Shown: positions 9,067 through 18,667, counted from the stretch's first letter. The stretch: DNA of 64,000 nucleotides from Sphingomonadales bacterium (GCA_027486895.1 JAIXOE010000005.1:60471-124470), one strand, 5' to 3'. The notes: a model not told the origin generated them from the sequence alone. Numbers and translations: made by a program.

Positions 9067-9500
9067 CAGGTTTTTTCTTTGATATTCTGTGCCGCAGCGA
9101 GGATCGCATCATAGGGCAGCAAGATCGCCGCATGTCGCGACGGGTAATCGCTCGCCGGCGAGAGCAAATCCAGTTCGGGCCACATAACAGGCATTGGACC
9201 CTCGCGCTTTAACGCCTGGGCAATGCCATCACGGATTTCATTCAAGACCGACAGGCTCAAACCATCGGCGTTCTGCCGTAAAATGGCAGCAGAGGCCTGC
9301 CCTAAAGCGCAGGCATTTGCACGCAATGCCAGCCCAGCAATATGTCCATTTGCGTCGGTCGAGATATCCGCCTGCATTCGGCTTCCACATACCGGCGAAC
9401 GCACCTCGGCCGTACCGTCGGGATTTTCAATATGGTCGTTTGCGACCAACGCGGTCGCGAGGCGCAGTATGTCACGATTATATAAAGCAGAGTCCGTCAC
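9066..9500 (-). CDS. IscU/NifU-like iron-sulfur scaffold-related protein lacking the third cysteine
   Basis: A 144-residue cytoplasmic protein with the NifU N-terminal fold. Two of the three cluster-binding cysteines are recognisable: Cys38 in SPVCGSRM and Cys64 in ANACALGQASA. The third, normally after an Arg in the C-terminal helix, is replaced by alanine (PSRHAAILLPYDAI, about 120-132). It may therefore not hold a cluster alone. The start is GTG at 9500, overlapping the cvpA stop (GTGA). It lies between cvpA and an antiporter, not in an isc or suf operon. Family assignment is good; function as a scaffold is doubtful. Confidence 0.8.
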   Translation of the reverse strand: MTDSALYNRDILRLATALVANDHIENPDGTAEVRSPVCGSRMQADISTDANGHIAGLALRANACALGQASAAILRQNADGLSLSVLNEIRDGIAQALKREGPMPVMWPELDLLSPASDYPSRHAAILLPYDAILAAAQNIKEKT

Positions 9501-10021
9501 TCGGCAGTTCCCGTGGCTTTGTCGTCCACCGCGCGGCTTTCCCGAACAAAATCAGACATGGCATCCCCGCTTGCATTTAGCAGCGGATAGGTCCGCGATT
9601 GCGTCATCCAGTCAGGGCGAACCTCATCCGCACCGAGGAACATGCCATAACCCATGACGAGCAATAGAAAAATCAGCGTCGCCATAATCAAACCCTTGAG
9701 CATGCCGAAGCCAAAACCCAAGACACGGTCAATTGGACCGAGAACGGACTTGCGCGATTTCGCGCCAATCGATTTCGCGATCCATTTGCCCAATGCATAA
9801 ATGACGATGACAATCGCAAGAAACGCCACAACGGCAGCACTTGTTTCCGAGCCAATGGCTTCCGCCAATGCCGACGTCGCGGGGGCGTGCAGCACGCGAA
9901 CGGCTGCAATAATCAGAATCCACGCAATCATCGACAGAGCTTCCTGCACGAAACCGCGCAAGAACCCGAAAATGGCTCCGCTACCGAGCAGAAACAATAC
10001 AATGATATCAAGTGCGGTCAT
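9497..10021 (-). CDS. cvpA: CvpA family inner-membrane protein
   Basis: A 174-residue protein with about four hydrophobic segments (about 3-18, 24-45, 61-79, 105-127) and the CvpA pattern LFLLGSGAIFGFLRGFVQEAL near the N-terminus. CvpA proteins are known from colicin V export and envelope tolerance phenotypes; the mechanism is unclear. It is followed by the IscU-like gene with a four-base overlap. Between its start and radA lie 118 bases with no recognised feature. Confidence 0.88.
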   Translation of the reverse strand: MTALDIIVLFLLGSGAIFGFLRGFVQEALSMIAWILIIAAVRVLHAPATSALAEAIGSETSAAVVAFLAIVIVIYALGKWIAKSIGAKSRKSVLGPIDRVLGFGFGMLKGLIMATLIFLLLVMGYGMFLGADEVRPDWMTQSRTYPLLNASGDAMSDFVRESRAVDDKATGTAE

Positions 10022-10139
10022 TTAACCCTGCTGCCCAATCGATAAATCCGTCGCACCTAGCCTTCAGTGCGCTAACATGGCCATTCAAGCCGCCAAATCG
10101 CTTGATTTCTATCTTATAGGACATGGCGTTATGACGGAT

Positions 10140-11504
10140 TTAGTGACGTCCCAGCATATGGTCAACGAGATTGGCCAGCGTCCGGAACTCTTGCGTCGAA
10201 ATTCCTGCCTGTCCCTTCACCGATGGCGGAACAAGCGCGCGGCTGAAACCAAGCTTGGCCGATTCTTTCAAGCGCAAAGCACCATGTGCAACGGGACGAA
10301 TTTCGCCAGACAACGCCACTTCCCCGAAAAGGACAGCATCGGACGGCAAAGGCCGCTCGGCCAGCGCTGATACCAAAGCCGCAGCAACAGCAAGGTCAGC
10401 AGCAGGGTCGGAAATGCGATAGCCACCAGCGATGTTGAGATACACTTCAGCAGTTGAAAAGCTAAGGCCGCAGCGCGCCTCAAGCACTGCCAATATCATC
10501 GCGAGCCGCCCGCTATCCCAGCCCACCACGGCGCGCCGCGGCGTCGCACCGCTGGATAGCCGCACCGTGAGCGCCTGAATTTCAACGAGCACAGGGCGCG
10601 TCCCCTCCAACGCAGGAAATACCGTAGCGCCAGTCACTTGCTCGGCACGGTCCGTGAGGAACAGCGCGCTTGGGTTACCAACCTCCGTCAGACCCTCTTC
10701 CGCCATCGCGAATACGCCGATCTCGTCGGTGCCGCCAAAGCGGTTCTTGGATGCGCGCAATATGCGATATTGGTGGCTTCGCTCACCTTCAAACGCCAGC
10801 ACGGTGTCCACCATATGCTCAAGCACGCGTGGTCCCGCAATCGAACCGTCTTTGGTGACATGCCCGACGAGCATTAGTGCCGATCCACGCTCTTTGGCAA
10901 AACGTATAAGTTCTTGCGCCGACGCCCGCACTTGACTGACGGTGCCCGGGGCGCCCTCAATCAGGTCGCTGTGCATCGTCTGGATCGAGTCAATCACCAG
11001 CAGCGCCGGCGGAGCGCCCTTCCCCATGGTGGTCAATATATCGCGGACCGACGTCGCCGCCGCCAATTGTACCGGCGCGTCACCCAGCCCAAGCCGCCGC
11101 GCGCGCAGACGAACCTGATCGACGGCCTCTTCGCCCGAGATATAGGCAACGGACAGCCCACGCCGCGCCAAATTAGCTGCGGCCTGCAGCAACAAAGTCG
11201 ATTTACCAATGCCCGGATCACCGCCCAGCAACGTCGCCGAACCCGGCACAAGGCCGCCGCCTAACGCGCGGTCGAACTCGGCAATGCCCGTAGAGGCGCG
11301 ATCGGGTAGCTTGATGTCCGTATTCAGCCCGGACAGTTCCACCGAACGTCCACCGGAGTGCAGATGATGCTTCAGCTCAAAGACTGTCGCGCTGGCTTCT
11401 TCTGCCAGCGTATTCCATTCGCCGCAGTCGTCACATTGCCCCTGCCAGCGGTTCGCTTCCGAACCGCATGCCTGACATACATATTTGCGCTTTGCCTTTG
11501 CCAT
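10140..11504 (-). CDS. radA: DNA repair protein RadA
   Basis: A 454-residue RecA-related helicase that extends recombination intermediates. An N-terminal four-cysteine zinc finger (Cys10, 13, 24, 27; YVCQACGSEANRWQGQCDDC) precedes the ATPase core, with Walker A GDPGIGKSTLL and the RadA-specific KNRFG motif. The C-terminal third is the Lon-protease-like domain. Length and domain order are those of the family. It is divergent from the patatin-like gene, with 93 bases between them. Confidence 0.97.
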   Translation of the reverse strand: MAKAKRKYVCQACGSEANRWQGQCDDCGEWNTLAEEASATVFELKHHLHSGGRSVELSGLNTDIKLPDRASTGIAEFDRALGGGLVPGSATLLGGDPGIGKSTLLLQAAANLARRGLSVAYISGEEAVDQVRLRARRLGLGDAPVQLAAATSVRDILTTMGKGAPPALLVIDSIQTMHSDLIEGAPGTVSQVRASAQELIRFAKERGSALMLVGHVTKDGSIAGPRVLEHMVDTVLAFEGERSHQYRILRASKNRFGGTDEIGVFAMAEEGLTEVGNPSALFLTDRAEQVTGATVFPALEGTRPVLVEIQALTVRLSSGATPRRAVVGWDSGRLAMILAVLEARCGLSFSTAEVYLNIAGGYRISDPAADLAVAAALVSALAERPLPSDAVLFGEVALSGEIRPVAHGALRLKESAKLGFSRALVPPSVKGQAGISTQEFRTLANLVDHMLGRH

Positions 11505-11597
11505 GGGCAGAAACTATCAGAACATATCAAGAACTCAAGCTGTAAAAAGCACGCATCGGTGCTTGCGCACGCCCCTTGGCGGTGTCACACCACCGGC

Positions 11598-13937
11598 ATG
11601 CGTGAAAAAGAACTCCGGCTGGCGCTCATTTGTTATGGCGGGGTTAGCCTTGCCATTTACATGCACGGCGTCACGCGCGAGATTTGGCACATGGTCCGCG
11701 CCAGCCGCGCATTTCATGACGCAGCCCCTGCCGCGAGGGGCAGCGAGTCTGTCTATCACGACTTACTCGCCGAAATGTCGCAAGTCAGCGGAACGAAGCT
11801 TCGCGTGTTGACTGATATCATCGCCGGATCGAGCGCAGGCGGCATCAATGGCATATTTCTATCCCAAGCAATTGTGACAGGGCAGTCGTTGGAACCACTG
11901 ACCGATATGTGGCTTGAGATGGCCGATGTGGATGTCTTGCTTGACCCCGATGCCCGCCCGCTTTCGCGCTTCTCCAAATTTTGGGCGACTCCCATAGCAT
12001 GGATGATATTGCGGCGGCGCGGCGGCGCTGTCGAACGGACGGTCGCCAAAGAAGCACAAGACGAAGTGGCAACCAAGTTGTCACGCTTCGTTCGTGCCCG
12101 CTGGTTCGCACCGCCGTTTGGTGGCAACGTGTTTTCCAAGCTGTTGCTGGATGCCTTGAAAGCGATGGCAGCGAGTAAGGCCGGATCCCCGCTTTTGCCA
12201 ACCAACCAGCCGCTTGACCTGTTTGTGACGGTCACGGATTTTAATGGCCATGATCAGGTTCTGCGCCTGAACAGCCCGCCTGAAGTGACGGAGTCAGAAC
12301 ACCGCATCACCGTCGACTTCTCTACACGCGGCCGAACTGGACTTGCCGATATTGCCGAGCTTATTTTTGCGGCGCGCGCCACGGCCAGCTTCCCGGGCGC
12401 TTTCCCGCCCTTTTCGGTGCGTGAGCTTGACCGCCTGCTTGAGCGCGAGAATGTGCCCTGGTTGGGGCGCAGCGCATTTCTGAAACGCATATTGCCGCAG
12501 CAATTTGCGGTGAACGCAGCGGAAGACACGATGCTGATTGACGGATCAGTGCTCGCCAATGCGCCGTTCAATCAGGCGATAGCTGCCCTGCGCAACCGCC
12601 CCGCGCGCCGCGAAGTTGATCGCCGCTTTGTTTATATCGACCCAAAGCCCGGTCGGCCAAGTTTTCGCTTTGGCCGGCGCAATGCCGATGGCGGGCCAGA
12701 CATGGCGCGCAAACCGCCGGGCTTTTTCGCAACGATATTCGGCGCGACATCCAACATCCCGCGTGAACAACCGATCCGCGACAGCTTGGAGAAAATTACC
12801 GGCCGGTCCGAACGGATTGAGCGTATGCGGCAAGTTATCGACAGCCTGAGGAATGAAGTTGAAACCACCGTCGAGGCGCTGCTCGGCAAGACGTGGTTCC
12901 TCAGCCAGCCAACAGCCGTCCGCATGCAGAAATGGCGACAATCTGCGCAGGAAAAGGCCATAGTTGCTGCTGGCTTCAGCTATCGGGCTTATGGTCATCT
13001 AAAGATTGCAGGCGTCGTCGACGATATCGTGGCCACTGCCCGTCGAAGCCTGCCCGATGGAACCAGCGGGTTTTTCCGTGACCTGAGAACCGCTCTGTGG
13101 GCTGAAATCAGGACGCGAGGCTTGGACAAGATACCCCAGGACAGCAGCAAGCAAGCGACCAAACAATCCATCGCCTTCTTTAGCACCCACGATCTGCGCT
13201 TGAGAATTCGCCGACTGCGCTTCCTTGCACGGCACCTGACCGAAGAGGTCGAAAATGTAATCGATGTACCCGAAAGCGACGTAACGACGGTGCGCGATGC
13301 CATTTATCGTTGCTTGGCCATATATCTGGATTTGGAAACCGCAGAATTTCTGGGTGTTGATTTTGCTCTTGCGGCAAAAGCGGGCGTCACCAACCCTGCC
13401 GGACTGATCAACCATCTGGCATGGCAACGCGACCTCGTCCGAACCGACCTGCGTGTTGATGAAATATTGTGTGCGGCGCTCCTGGTACTGCCGGTTGAGG
13501 CGCGCCGGGCAATGTTGCTCGGCTATCTGGGTTATGCACTTTACGACATTGCCACATTGCCATTGCTGCAGGACGAAGGGTTCGATGAATTTGACCCTGT
13601 TAAAGTGGACCGCATTTCACCCGAAGACTGCAATTCAATCCGCAAAGGTGGCGCAGCGGCCACGTTGAAGGGCATTGAGTTCAACAATTTCGGCGCGTTT
13701 TTCAGTCGGTCCTATCGCGAAAATGATTATCTTTGGGGACGAATGCACGGAGCCGAACGGCTAATCGACATTTTGGTGTCGTCACTTCCCGCCGGACATG
13801 ACTTCGCCGAAAACAGGGTGCGGGCTTACAAAAGGCTCGTCTTCCATGCGATATTGGATGAGGAGCAGGAACGGCTGAAATATGCCCAGCCCCTCATTGC
13901 ATCGTTGCGGAACGAGATTGATCAGATCGAAAACTGA
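11598..13937 (+). CDS. Patatin-like phospholipase with DUF3376-type C-terminal region
   Basis: A 779-residue protein. The N-terminal patatin domain shows the oxyanion-hole segment CYGGVSLAIYMHGV (about 12-25), the nucleophile elbow GSSAG with Ser79, and the catalytic Asp in IDGSVLANAPF (about 315). The remaining 450 residues match my memory of the large patatin-like proteins with DUF3376 in Actinobacteria and Alphaproteobacteria. No signal peptide is seen, so the enzyme is probably cytoplasmic or membrane-associated. The ATG at 11598 was chosen because the patatin domain begins there; the open frame extends 80 codons further upstream. It converges with the metallo-hydrolase gene, only four bases apart. 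Confidence 0.88.
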   Translation: MREKELRLALICYGGVSLAIYMHGVTREIWHMVRASRAFHDAAPAARGSESVYHDLLAEMSQVSGTKLRVLTDIIAGSSAGGINGIFLSQAIVTGQSLEPLTDMWLEMADVDVLLDPDARPLSRFSKFWATPIAWMILRRRGGAVERTVAKEAQDEVATKLSRFVRARWFAPPFGGNVFSKLLLDALKAMAASKAGSPLLPTNQPLDLFVTVTDFNGHDQVLRLNSPPEVTESEHRITVDFSTRGRTGLADIAELIFAARATASFPGAFPPFSVRELDRLLERENVPWLGRSAFLKRILPQQFAVNAAEDTMLIDGSVLANAPFNQAIAALRNRPARREVDRRFVYIDPKPGRPSFRFGRRNADGGPDMARKPPGFFATIFGATSNIPREQPIRDSLEKITGRSERIERMRQVIDSLRNEVETTVEALLGKTWFLSQPTAVRMQKWRQSAQEKAIVAAGFSYRAYGHLKIAGVVDDIVATARRSLPDGTSGFFRDLRTALWAEIRTRGLDKIPQDSSKQATKQSIAFFSTHDLRLRIRRLRFLARHLTEEVENVIDVPESDVTTVRDAIYRCLAIYLDLETAEFLGVDFALAAKAGVTNPAGLINHLAWQRDLVRTDLRVDEILCAALLVLPVEARRAMLLGYLGYALYDIATLPLLQDEGFDEFDPVKVDRISPEDCNSIRKGGAAATLKGIEFNNFGAFFSRSYRENDYLWGRMHGAERLIDILVSSLPAGHDFAENRVRAYKRLVFHAILDEEQERLKYAQPLIASLRNEIDQIEN

Positions 13938-13941
13938 TCGA

Positions 13942-14805
13942 TTATTTCACCATATCGAAAACAGTCTCAACGAACTTGTCCGCTGTGATGAATCCTGTGG
14001 GGTTCACGCCATAGCCATCTGCGGGGCGCTCTGCCTTGATTTGCTCAAGCGTTTTTCCTGCCTTTATACCGGACTCAACCTTGGCAATAATTTCGGCAAC
14101 CATGTTACGATATAGCTGGAGGTCAGCTTTTGTCGCGACTGGGCCGTGCCCCGGAATAATCTTCGTCTGGTCGTCAGCAATGGCCAAAACCTTGTCCGCT
14201 GCTGCGACAACACCGCGCACATTCCCACCACTGCTTGCGTCGACAAACGGGAGGCTCATGCGCAAAAAGAATAGGTCACCCATATGGATGACGTTTGACT
14301 TGGTCCAATGGACGATGGAGTCACCGTCAGTGTGGCCAGCGGGCATATGCATGACGCGCACTTCTTCGCCATTCAAATGCAGCTTCAGACCATCGGCATA
14401 AGTTACCACCGGAAGCGCGAGCTTCGCGGCGGGTTTTTGGTTCCCCTGCCCGGCCGCCATGCGGACGCGGACATTGTCATGCGCCATGATGAGGGCGTTG
14501 GCCTTGCCAAGATTTTCATTCCCGCCGGTGTGGTCATAATGCCAATGGGTGTTGACCAAAAACTTCACGGGCTGTGCACCAAGCGTGGACACGGCGGTTT
14601 GGATCTTCTCGGTCAGCGGGGCAAATTGGTCATCGATCAGGATCGTTCCGTCTTCGCCATAAGACACGCCAATATTGCCACCAGCGCCAAACAATACAGC
14701 AACACCGGGCGCGACCTGTTCGGTTTTGATTTCAACCTTGGAAAGATCCTGGGCAAGCACAGGACCGGAAACAATGAGGGCAGCCGAAGCCAACAAATGA
14801 CGCAT
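13942..14805 (-). CDS. Periplasmic metallo-beta-lactamase-fold hydrolase
   Basis: A 287-residue protein from the ATG at 14805, which directly starts a signal peptide (about 1-19, ending GPVLAQ). The metal-binding motif HTHWHYDHTGG (HxHxDH), a second His in MPAGHTDGDS, an Asp in MGDLFF and a last His in IPGHGPV give two zinc sites. The pattern fits the quinoprotein relay/subclass B3-like group of MBL-fold enzymes, but the substrate cannot be told. The open frame extends 27 codons upstream. It lies downstream of dnaJ on the same strand, with a 59-base gap. Confidence 0.88.
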   Translation of the reverse strand: MRHLLASAALIVSGPVLAQDLSKVEIKTEQVAPGVAVLFGAGGNIGVSYGEDGTILIDDQFAPLTEKIQTAVSTLGAQPVKFLVNTHWHYDHTGGNENLGKANALIMAHDNVRVRMAAGQGNQKPAAKLALPVVTYADGLKLHLNGEEVRVMHMPAGHTDGDSIVHWTKSNVIHMGDLFFLRMSLPFVDASSGGNVRGVVAAADKVLAIADDQTKIIPGHGPVATKADLQLYRNMVAEIIAKVESGIKAGKTLEQIKAERPADGYGVNPTGFITADKFVETVFDMVK

Positions 14806-14864
14806 AGAGACACTCCTTCGACAAACGTTATTAAATGTAAATTCACGCTTGGTAAGCAGCCCGA

Positions 14865-15989
14865 TTAAGGGGCAATGCCGTCCCAAATTCCTTTGAGTTT
14901 ATCAAAAAACCCAGTCGACTGCGGGCATTCCTCACCGGTTTCGGTTTCACGAAACTCACGCAAAATCTCTTTCTGGCGCGCCGACAGCTTGGATGGCGTT
15001 TCGACGTCGATCTGGATGACCATATCACCGCGTCCGCGTCCTTGGAGGACTGGCATGCCGGCTCCACGCTGGCGCAGTTGCTTGCCCGACTGGATGCCGT
15101 CTGGAACGACAATGATGTGTTCAGCACCATCGAGACCTGGAATACGGATTTCGCCACCCAGCGCCGCTGTGGTGAAGCTTACGGGCACACGGCAGAACAA
15201 CGTTGTGCCGTCGCGTTCGAAAACCTTATGCCGCGACAAATGGATGAAGATGTAAAGGTCGCCTGCAGCCGCACCGTATGGCCCGGCCTCACCTTTGCCC
15301 GCAACCCGAATGCGGGTGCCTTCGTCCACGCCCGGCGGGATATTGACGGCAATCGTCTTGCGTTCGTCCTTGCGGCCTTCGCCGGCACAGACGCGGCATG
15401 GGTCTTCAATAACCTCGCCCCGTCCATGACAGGTCGGACATGTGCGTTCGACAACGAAGAAACCTTGCTGCGCGCGCACCTTGCCGTGACCAGCGCACAG
15501 GTTGCAACGGCGCTTACCGGAGCCCGGCGTTGCGCCTGAACCTTCGCAGGTGCCACAGGCAGTTGCCACGTCAATAGTGATTTCGGCGTCCTTACCGTGG
15601 AACGCTTCATCGAGCGAAATCTCGAGATCGTAGCGCAGGTCTGCACCGCGCGCAGGGCCACGCTGACGTCCGCCAAAGGCATCGCCAAAGAAGCTTTCGA
15701 ATATGTCGGAGAAATCACCAAAGCCAGCGCCGCCTTGGCCGCCGCCGCCCATGCCGCCATTTTCGAACGCAGCTTTGCCAAGACGGTCATAGGCCGCGCG
15801 TTTTTGCGGATCTTTCAGGACATCATAGGCCTGGCTGATGGCTTTAAATTTGGCTTCGGATTTGTCGCAGCCGGGATTGCGGTCTGGATGGCATTCCATC
15901 GCCAACCGCCGATAAGACGTTTTCAGCGTCTTTTCATCCGCAGTGCGCTCAACTTCGAGCAATTCGTAATAATCGATGTCAAGATTCAT
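14865..15989 (-). CDS. dnaJ: Chaperone protein DnaJ
   Basis: A 374-residue Hsp40 co-chaperone that delivers substrates to DnaK and stimulates its ATPase. In order: the J domain with HPD (34-36), the Gly/Phe region (about 75-110), four zinc-finger repeats (CGTCEGSG, CNLCAGHG, CPTCHGRG, CRVCAGEG) and the C-terminal substrate-binding domains. Everything expected is present. It lies 67 bases downstream of dnaK; a strong stem-loop fills that gap. Confidence 0.98.
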   Translation of the reverse strand: MNLDIDYYELLEVERTADEKTLKTSYRRLAMECHPDRNPGCDKSEAKFKAISQAYDVLKDPQKRAAYDRLGKAAFENGGMGGGGQGGAGFGDFSDIFESFFGDAFGGRQRGPARGADLRYDLEISLDEAFHGKDAEITIDVATACGTCEGSGATPGSGKRRCNLCAGHGKVRAQQGFFVVERTCPTCHGRGEVIEDPCRVCAGEGRKDERKTIAVNIPPGVDEGTRIRVAGKGEAGPYGAAAGDLYIFIHLSRHKVFERDGTTLFCRVPVSFTTAALGGEIRIPGLDGAEHIIVVPDGIQSGKQLRQRGAGMPVLQGRGRGDMVIQIDVETPSKLSARQKEILREFRETETGEECPQSTGFFDKLKGIWDGIAP

Positions 15990-16011
15990 GACTGACTAAC
16001 CCCCCGTTTCC

Positions 16012-16043
16012 CGACCGTCGCTGCGTTTCGGTGGCGACGGTCG
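16012..16043 (-). promoter_or_regulatory. Stem-loop between dnaK and dnaJ
   Basis: A perfect 10-bp GC-rich stem (16012-16021 with 16034-16043, CGACCGTCGC) and a 12-base loop lie in the dnaK-dnaJ gap. No T run follows in the direction of transcription. It is better read as an mRNA-processing, stabilising or partial attenuation element that sets the dnaK:dnaJ ratio than as a full terminator. That role is inferred. Confidence 0.6.
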
Positions 16044-16056
16044 AGAACTTTCAACA

Positions 16057-17961
16057 TCAGTCTTTCTTGTCGTCTTCGACTTCGGAGAATTCTGCATCAA
16101 CGACATTGTCGTCTGCAGGGGCTTCTTCGGTCGCAGCACCCGGCGATGCCGCAGCTTGCTCTTCCTTGTAGATGGCTTCACCCAGCTTCATCGCGATTTG
16201 CGCCAAGGCAGTCGCCTTTTCCTTCATCGCTTCTGCATCACCACCTTCGATGGCAGTCTTGGTTTCCGCAACTGCTGCTTCGATTTCGCCCTTGAGTGCA
16301 GCGTCAATCTTGTCGCCATGCTCTTCGAGCTGCTTTTCCGTGGTGTGGACAAGGCTCTCGGCATTGTTCTTGGCTTCTGCAGCCTCACGACGCTTCTTGT
16401 CTTCCTCAGCGAAGGCTTCGGCATCACGGACCATCTGATCAATGTCAGCATCGGACAAACCGCCCGAGGCCTGAATCTTGATCTGCTGCTCCTTGCCAGT
16501 GCCCTTGTCCTTGGCAGTCACGCTGACGAGGCCGTTGGCATCAATGTCGAATGTCACTTCAACCTGCGGCACGCCGCGTGGTGCTGGCGGAATTCCAACA
16601 AGGTCAAAATTGCCGAGCAGCTTGTTGTCTGCCGCCATTTCACGCTCGCCCTGGAACACGCGGATGGTAACCGCATTCTGGTTATCTTCAGCAGTCGAAT
16701 AGACCTGGCTCTTCTTCGTTGGGATCGTCGTGTTACGATCGATCATGCGTGTGAACACACCACCAAGCGTTTCGATACCTAGCGACAGCGGCGTTACATC
16801 AAGCAACAATACGTCTTTCACGTCGCCCTGCAAAACGCCCGCCTGAATAGCAGCACCCATTGCAACAACTTCGTCAGGGTTTACGCCGGTGTGCGGTTCC
16901 TTGCCGAAGAACGCCTTAACGACATCACGTACCTTTGGCATGCGGGTCATGCCGCCGACCATCACGACTTCGTCAATGGCATCAGCTTTGAGACCAGCGT
17001 CAGCCAAAGCCTTTTTGCAAGGCTCAAGCGTGCGCTTGATGAGGTCATCAACCAGCTTCTCAAGGTCTGCGCGGGTGATCGTCTTCACTAGGTGCTTTGG
17101 ACCATTTTGGTCTGCGGTGATGAACGGCAAGTTGACTTCGGTCGTCTGCGTTGAGGACAGTTCGATCTTCGCCTTTTCAGCGGCTTCCTTCAAACGCTGC
17201 AGCGCAAGCTTGTCCTTGGTCAGGTCAATGCCTTCGGCCTTGTTGAAGTCAGCGGCCAGATGCTCAACGAGCACGCTGTCGAAATCTTCACCACCCAAGA
17301 ACGTGTCACCATTGGTGGACTTCACTTCGAACACGCCATCGCCGACTTCGAGGATCGAGATGTCGAACGTACCGCCACCAAGGTCATAGACCGCGATGGT
17401 TTTGTTCTCATCCTTGTCCATGCCATATGCAAGTGCAGCGGCGGTTGGCTCGTTGATGATGCGCAGCACTTCAAGACCCGCGATCTGGCCAGCATCCTTG
17501 GTGGCCTGACGCTGGGCGTCGTTAAAGTAAGCTGGAACCGTGATAACGGCCTGCGTTACGGTTTCGCCCAGATAGGCTTCGGCCGTTTCCTTCATTTTCT
17601 GAAGGATGAATGCGGAAATCTGCGATGGCGAATATTCTTCGCCGCCTGCTTTAACCCATGCATCGCCGGTCTTGCCCTTGACGATGCTGTAGGGGACGAG
17701 GCCCATGTCCTTCTTGGTCATGGGATCGTCAAAGCGGCGGCCGATCAGGCGCTTCACCGCGTAAATTGTGCTTTCTGGATTGGTCACAGCCTGACGCTTT
17801 GCAGGTTGTCCAATCAGGCGCTCGCCGTCCTTAGCAAAGGCCACGATCGATGGCGTCGTACGTGCGCCTTCAGCATTCTCGATGACCTTGGGCTTGCCGC
17901 CGTCCATTACCGCAACGCAGCTGTTTGTCGTGCCCAAGTCGATACCAATAACTTTAGCCAT
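16057..17961 (-). CDS. dnaK: Chaperone protein DnaK (Hsp70)
   Basis: A 634-residue Hsp70. The nucleotide-binding domain begins with the phosphate loop [17 protein letters not shown] and includes [17 protein letters not shown]. The linker [15 protein letters not shown] leads into the substrate-binding domain and helical lid. The acidic tail ends [15 protein letters not shown], typical of bacterial DnaK. It folds nascent and stress-damaged proteins with DnaJ and GrpE, both encoded in this window. Upstream sits a good sigma-32-type promoter (18062-18092), implying heat-shock control and a leader of roughly 95 bases. Confidence 0.98.
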   Translation of the reverse strand: MAKVIGIDLGTTNSCVAVMDGGKPKVIENAEGARTTPSIVAFAKDGERLIGQPAKRQAVTNPESTIYAVKRLIGRRFDDPMTKKDMGLVPYSIVKGKTGDAWVKAGGEEYSPSQISAFILQKMKETAEAYLGETVTQAVITVPAYFNDAQRQATKDAGQIAGLEVLRIINEPTAAALAYGMDKDENKTIAVYDLGGGTFDISILEVGDGVFEVKSTNGDTFLGGEDFDSVLVEHLAADFNKAEGIDLTKDKLALQRLKEAAEKAKIELSSTQTTEVNLPFITADQNGPKHLVKTITRADLEKLVDDLIKRTLEPCKKALADAGLKADAIDEVVMVGGMTRMPKVRDVVKAFFGKEPHTGVNPDEVVAMGAAIQAGVLQGDVKDVLLLDVTPLSLGIETLGGVFTRMIDRNTTIPTKKSQVYSTAEDNQNAVTIRVFQGEREMAADNKLLGNFDLVGIPPAPRGVPQVEVTFDIDANGLVSVTAKDKGTGKEQQIKIQASGGLSDADIDQMVRDAEAFAEEDKKRREAAEAKNNAESLVHTTEKQLEEHGDKIDAALKGEIEAAVAETKTAIEGGDAEAMKEKATALAQIAMKLGEAIYKEEQAAASPGAATEEAPADDNVVDAEFSEVEDDKKD

Positions 17962-18061
17962 AAAAACCTTACCCCGAAATTTTAAAATTGAACTTTTACT
18001 AGTCGCTTACGGTCCGGCCCTATCAGGCACCGGTGTTTTCCCGTAATGCAACCTTGTAGCG

Positions 18062-18092
18062 GCGATATAGGTGCCAATTCTCTTGGCACAAG
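18062..18092 (-). promoter_or_regulatory. Putative sigma-32 (RpoH) promoter of dnaK
   Basis: On the minus strand CTTG (18092-18089) is followed after 17 bases by CCTATATCGC (18071-18062). This closely matches the alphaproteobacterial RpoH consensus CTTG-N17/18-CYTATNTNNG. The whole spacer (18072-18088) is a palindrome, TGCCAA-N5-TTGGCA, and contains GAATTGG at spacer positions 9-15, exactly as in the grpE promoter. No CIRCE element lies between this site and the dnaK start. Confidence 0.75.
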
Positions 18093-18172
18093 ACTTCGGC
18101 AACCCTAGATAGGGAAAAATTGGAAGATGTCCGCACGCGGGACAGCACCAAAGTGATGGAAATGAGGACAAT

Positions 18173-18646
18173 ATGAACCGACGGTTATTTGCGCTTGGTG
18201 CTACTCTTGCAGCTTTGACATTGGGGTCTTGTGGTCCAACGCCACAGCTGAAGGTGAAGGAAGCTGTGCTGACATTATCGCCTGTCGACAGCAATCCATC
18301 AGCATTTCACTTTAACGTTTATGGCGGTCCTGAAGACGTCTATTTGCTGCGCGTAAGTTCACCATCCACCATCCGCACAGAAATGCACGATGTCGGGGTT
18401 GACCCGAAAACAGGCGCAGTCACAATGTCGCCGATGGACCGCGTGTTAATTCCGGCCGGTGAGACCGTTGCTTTTAAAAAAGGCGGCAAGCATGTGATGA
18501 TGTGGGGCGTGAACCTCATCCCCCGCAAGCTTGGCGTTATTGAGGCTGAATTTCTGTTCTCGAACGATGTACGGATATTGGTGAAAGCCCGCGTGCAGGA
18601 AGTTGACGGCACTGACCCTGACGAGAAAAAGGCAATTGACGGCTGA
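18173..18646 (+). CDS. PCu(A)C-type periplasmic copper chaperone, probable lipoprotein
   Basis: A 157-residue protein with a lipoprotein-like signal (LTLGSC, Cys20). Its core matches the PCu(A)C/DUF461 fold: a Met-His pair in TEMHDVG, methionines in VTMSPM, and GGKHVMMWGVN, which correspond to the copper ligands (H/M-x-M and H-x-M) of the family. Such proteins carry Cu(I) to the CuA or CuB site of cytochrome oxidase. No ScoI or oxidase gene is adjacent; it stands alone, divergent from dnaK. A ribosome site (AGGAC) precedes the ATG. A long perfect inverted repeat follows the stop and probably terminates or protects the transcript. Confidence 0.82.
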   Translation: MNRRLFALGATLAALTLGSCGPTPQLKVKEAVLTLSPVDSNPSAFHFNVYGGPEDVYLLRVSSPSTIRTEMHDVGVDPKTGAVTMSPMDRVLIPAGETVAFKKGGKHVMMWGVNLIPRKLGVIEAEFLFSNDVRILVKARVQEVDGTDPDEKKAIDG

Positions 18647-18667
18647 GCATGTCATTTTCCAAACATC

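Noticed and set aside
17260..17985. Long open frame on the plus strand opposite dnaK (241 codons), and another at 16156-16782
   Set aside because: Both are mirror frames of a strongly codon-biased dnaK gene. The peptides show no domain, and no ribosome site precedes them.
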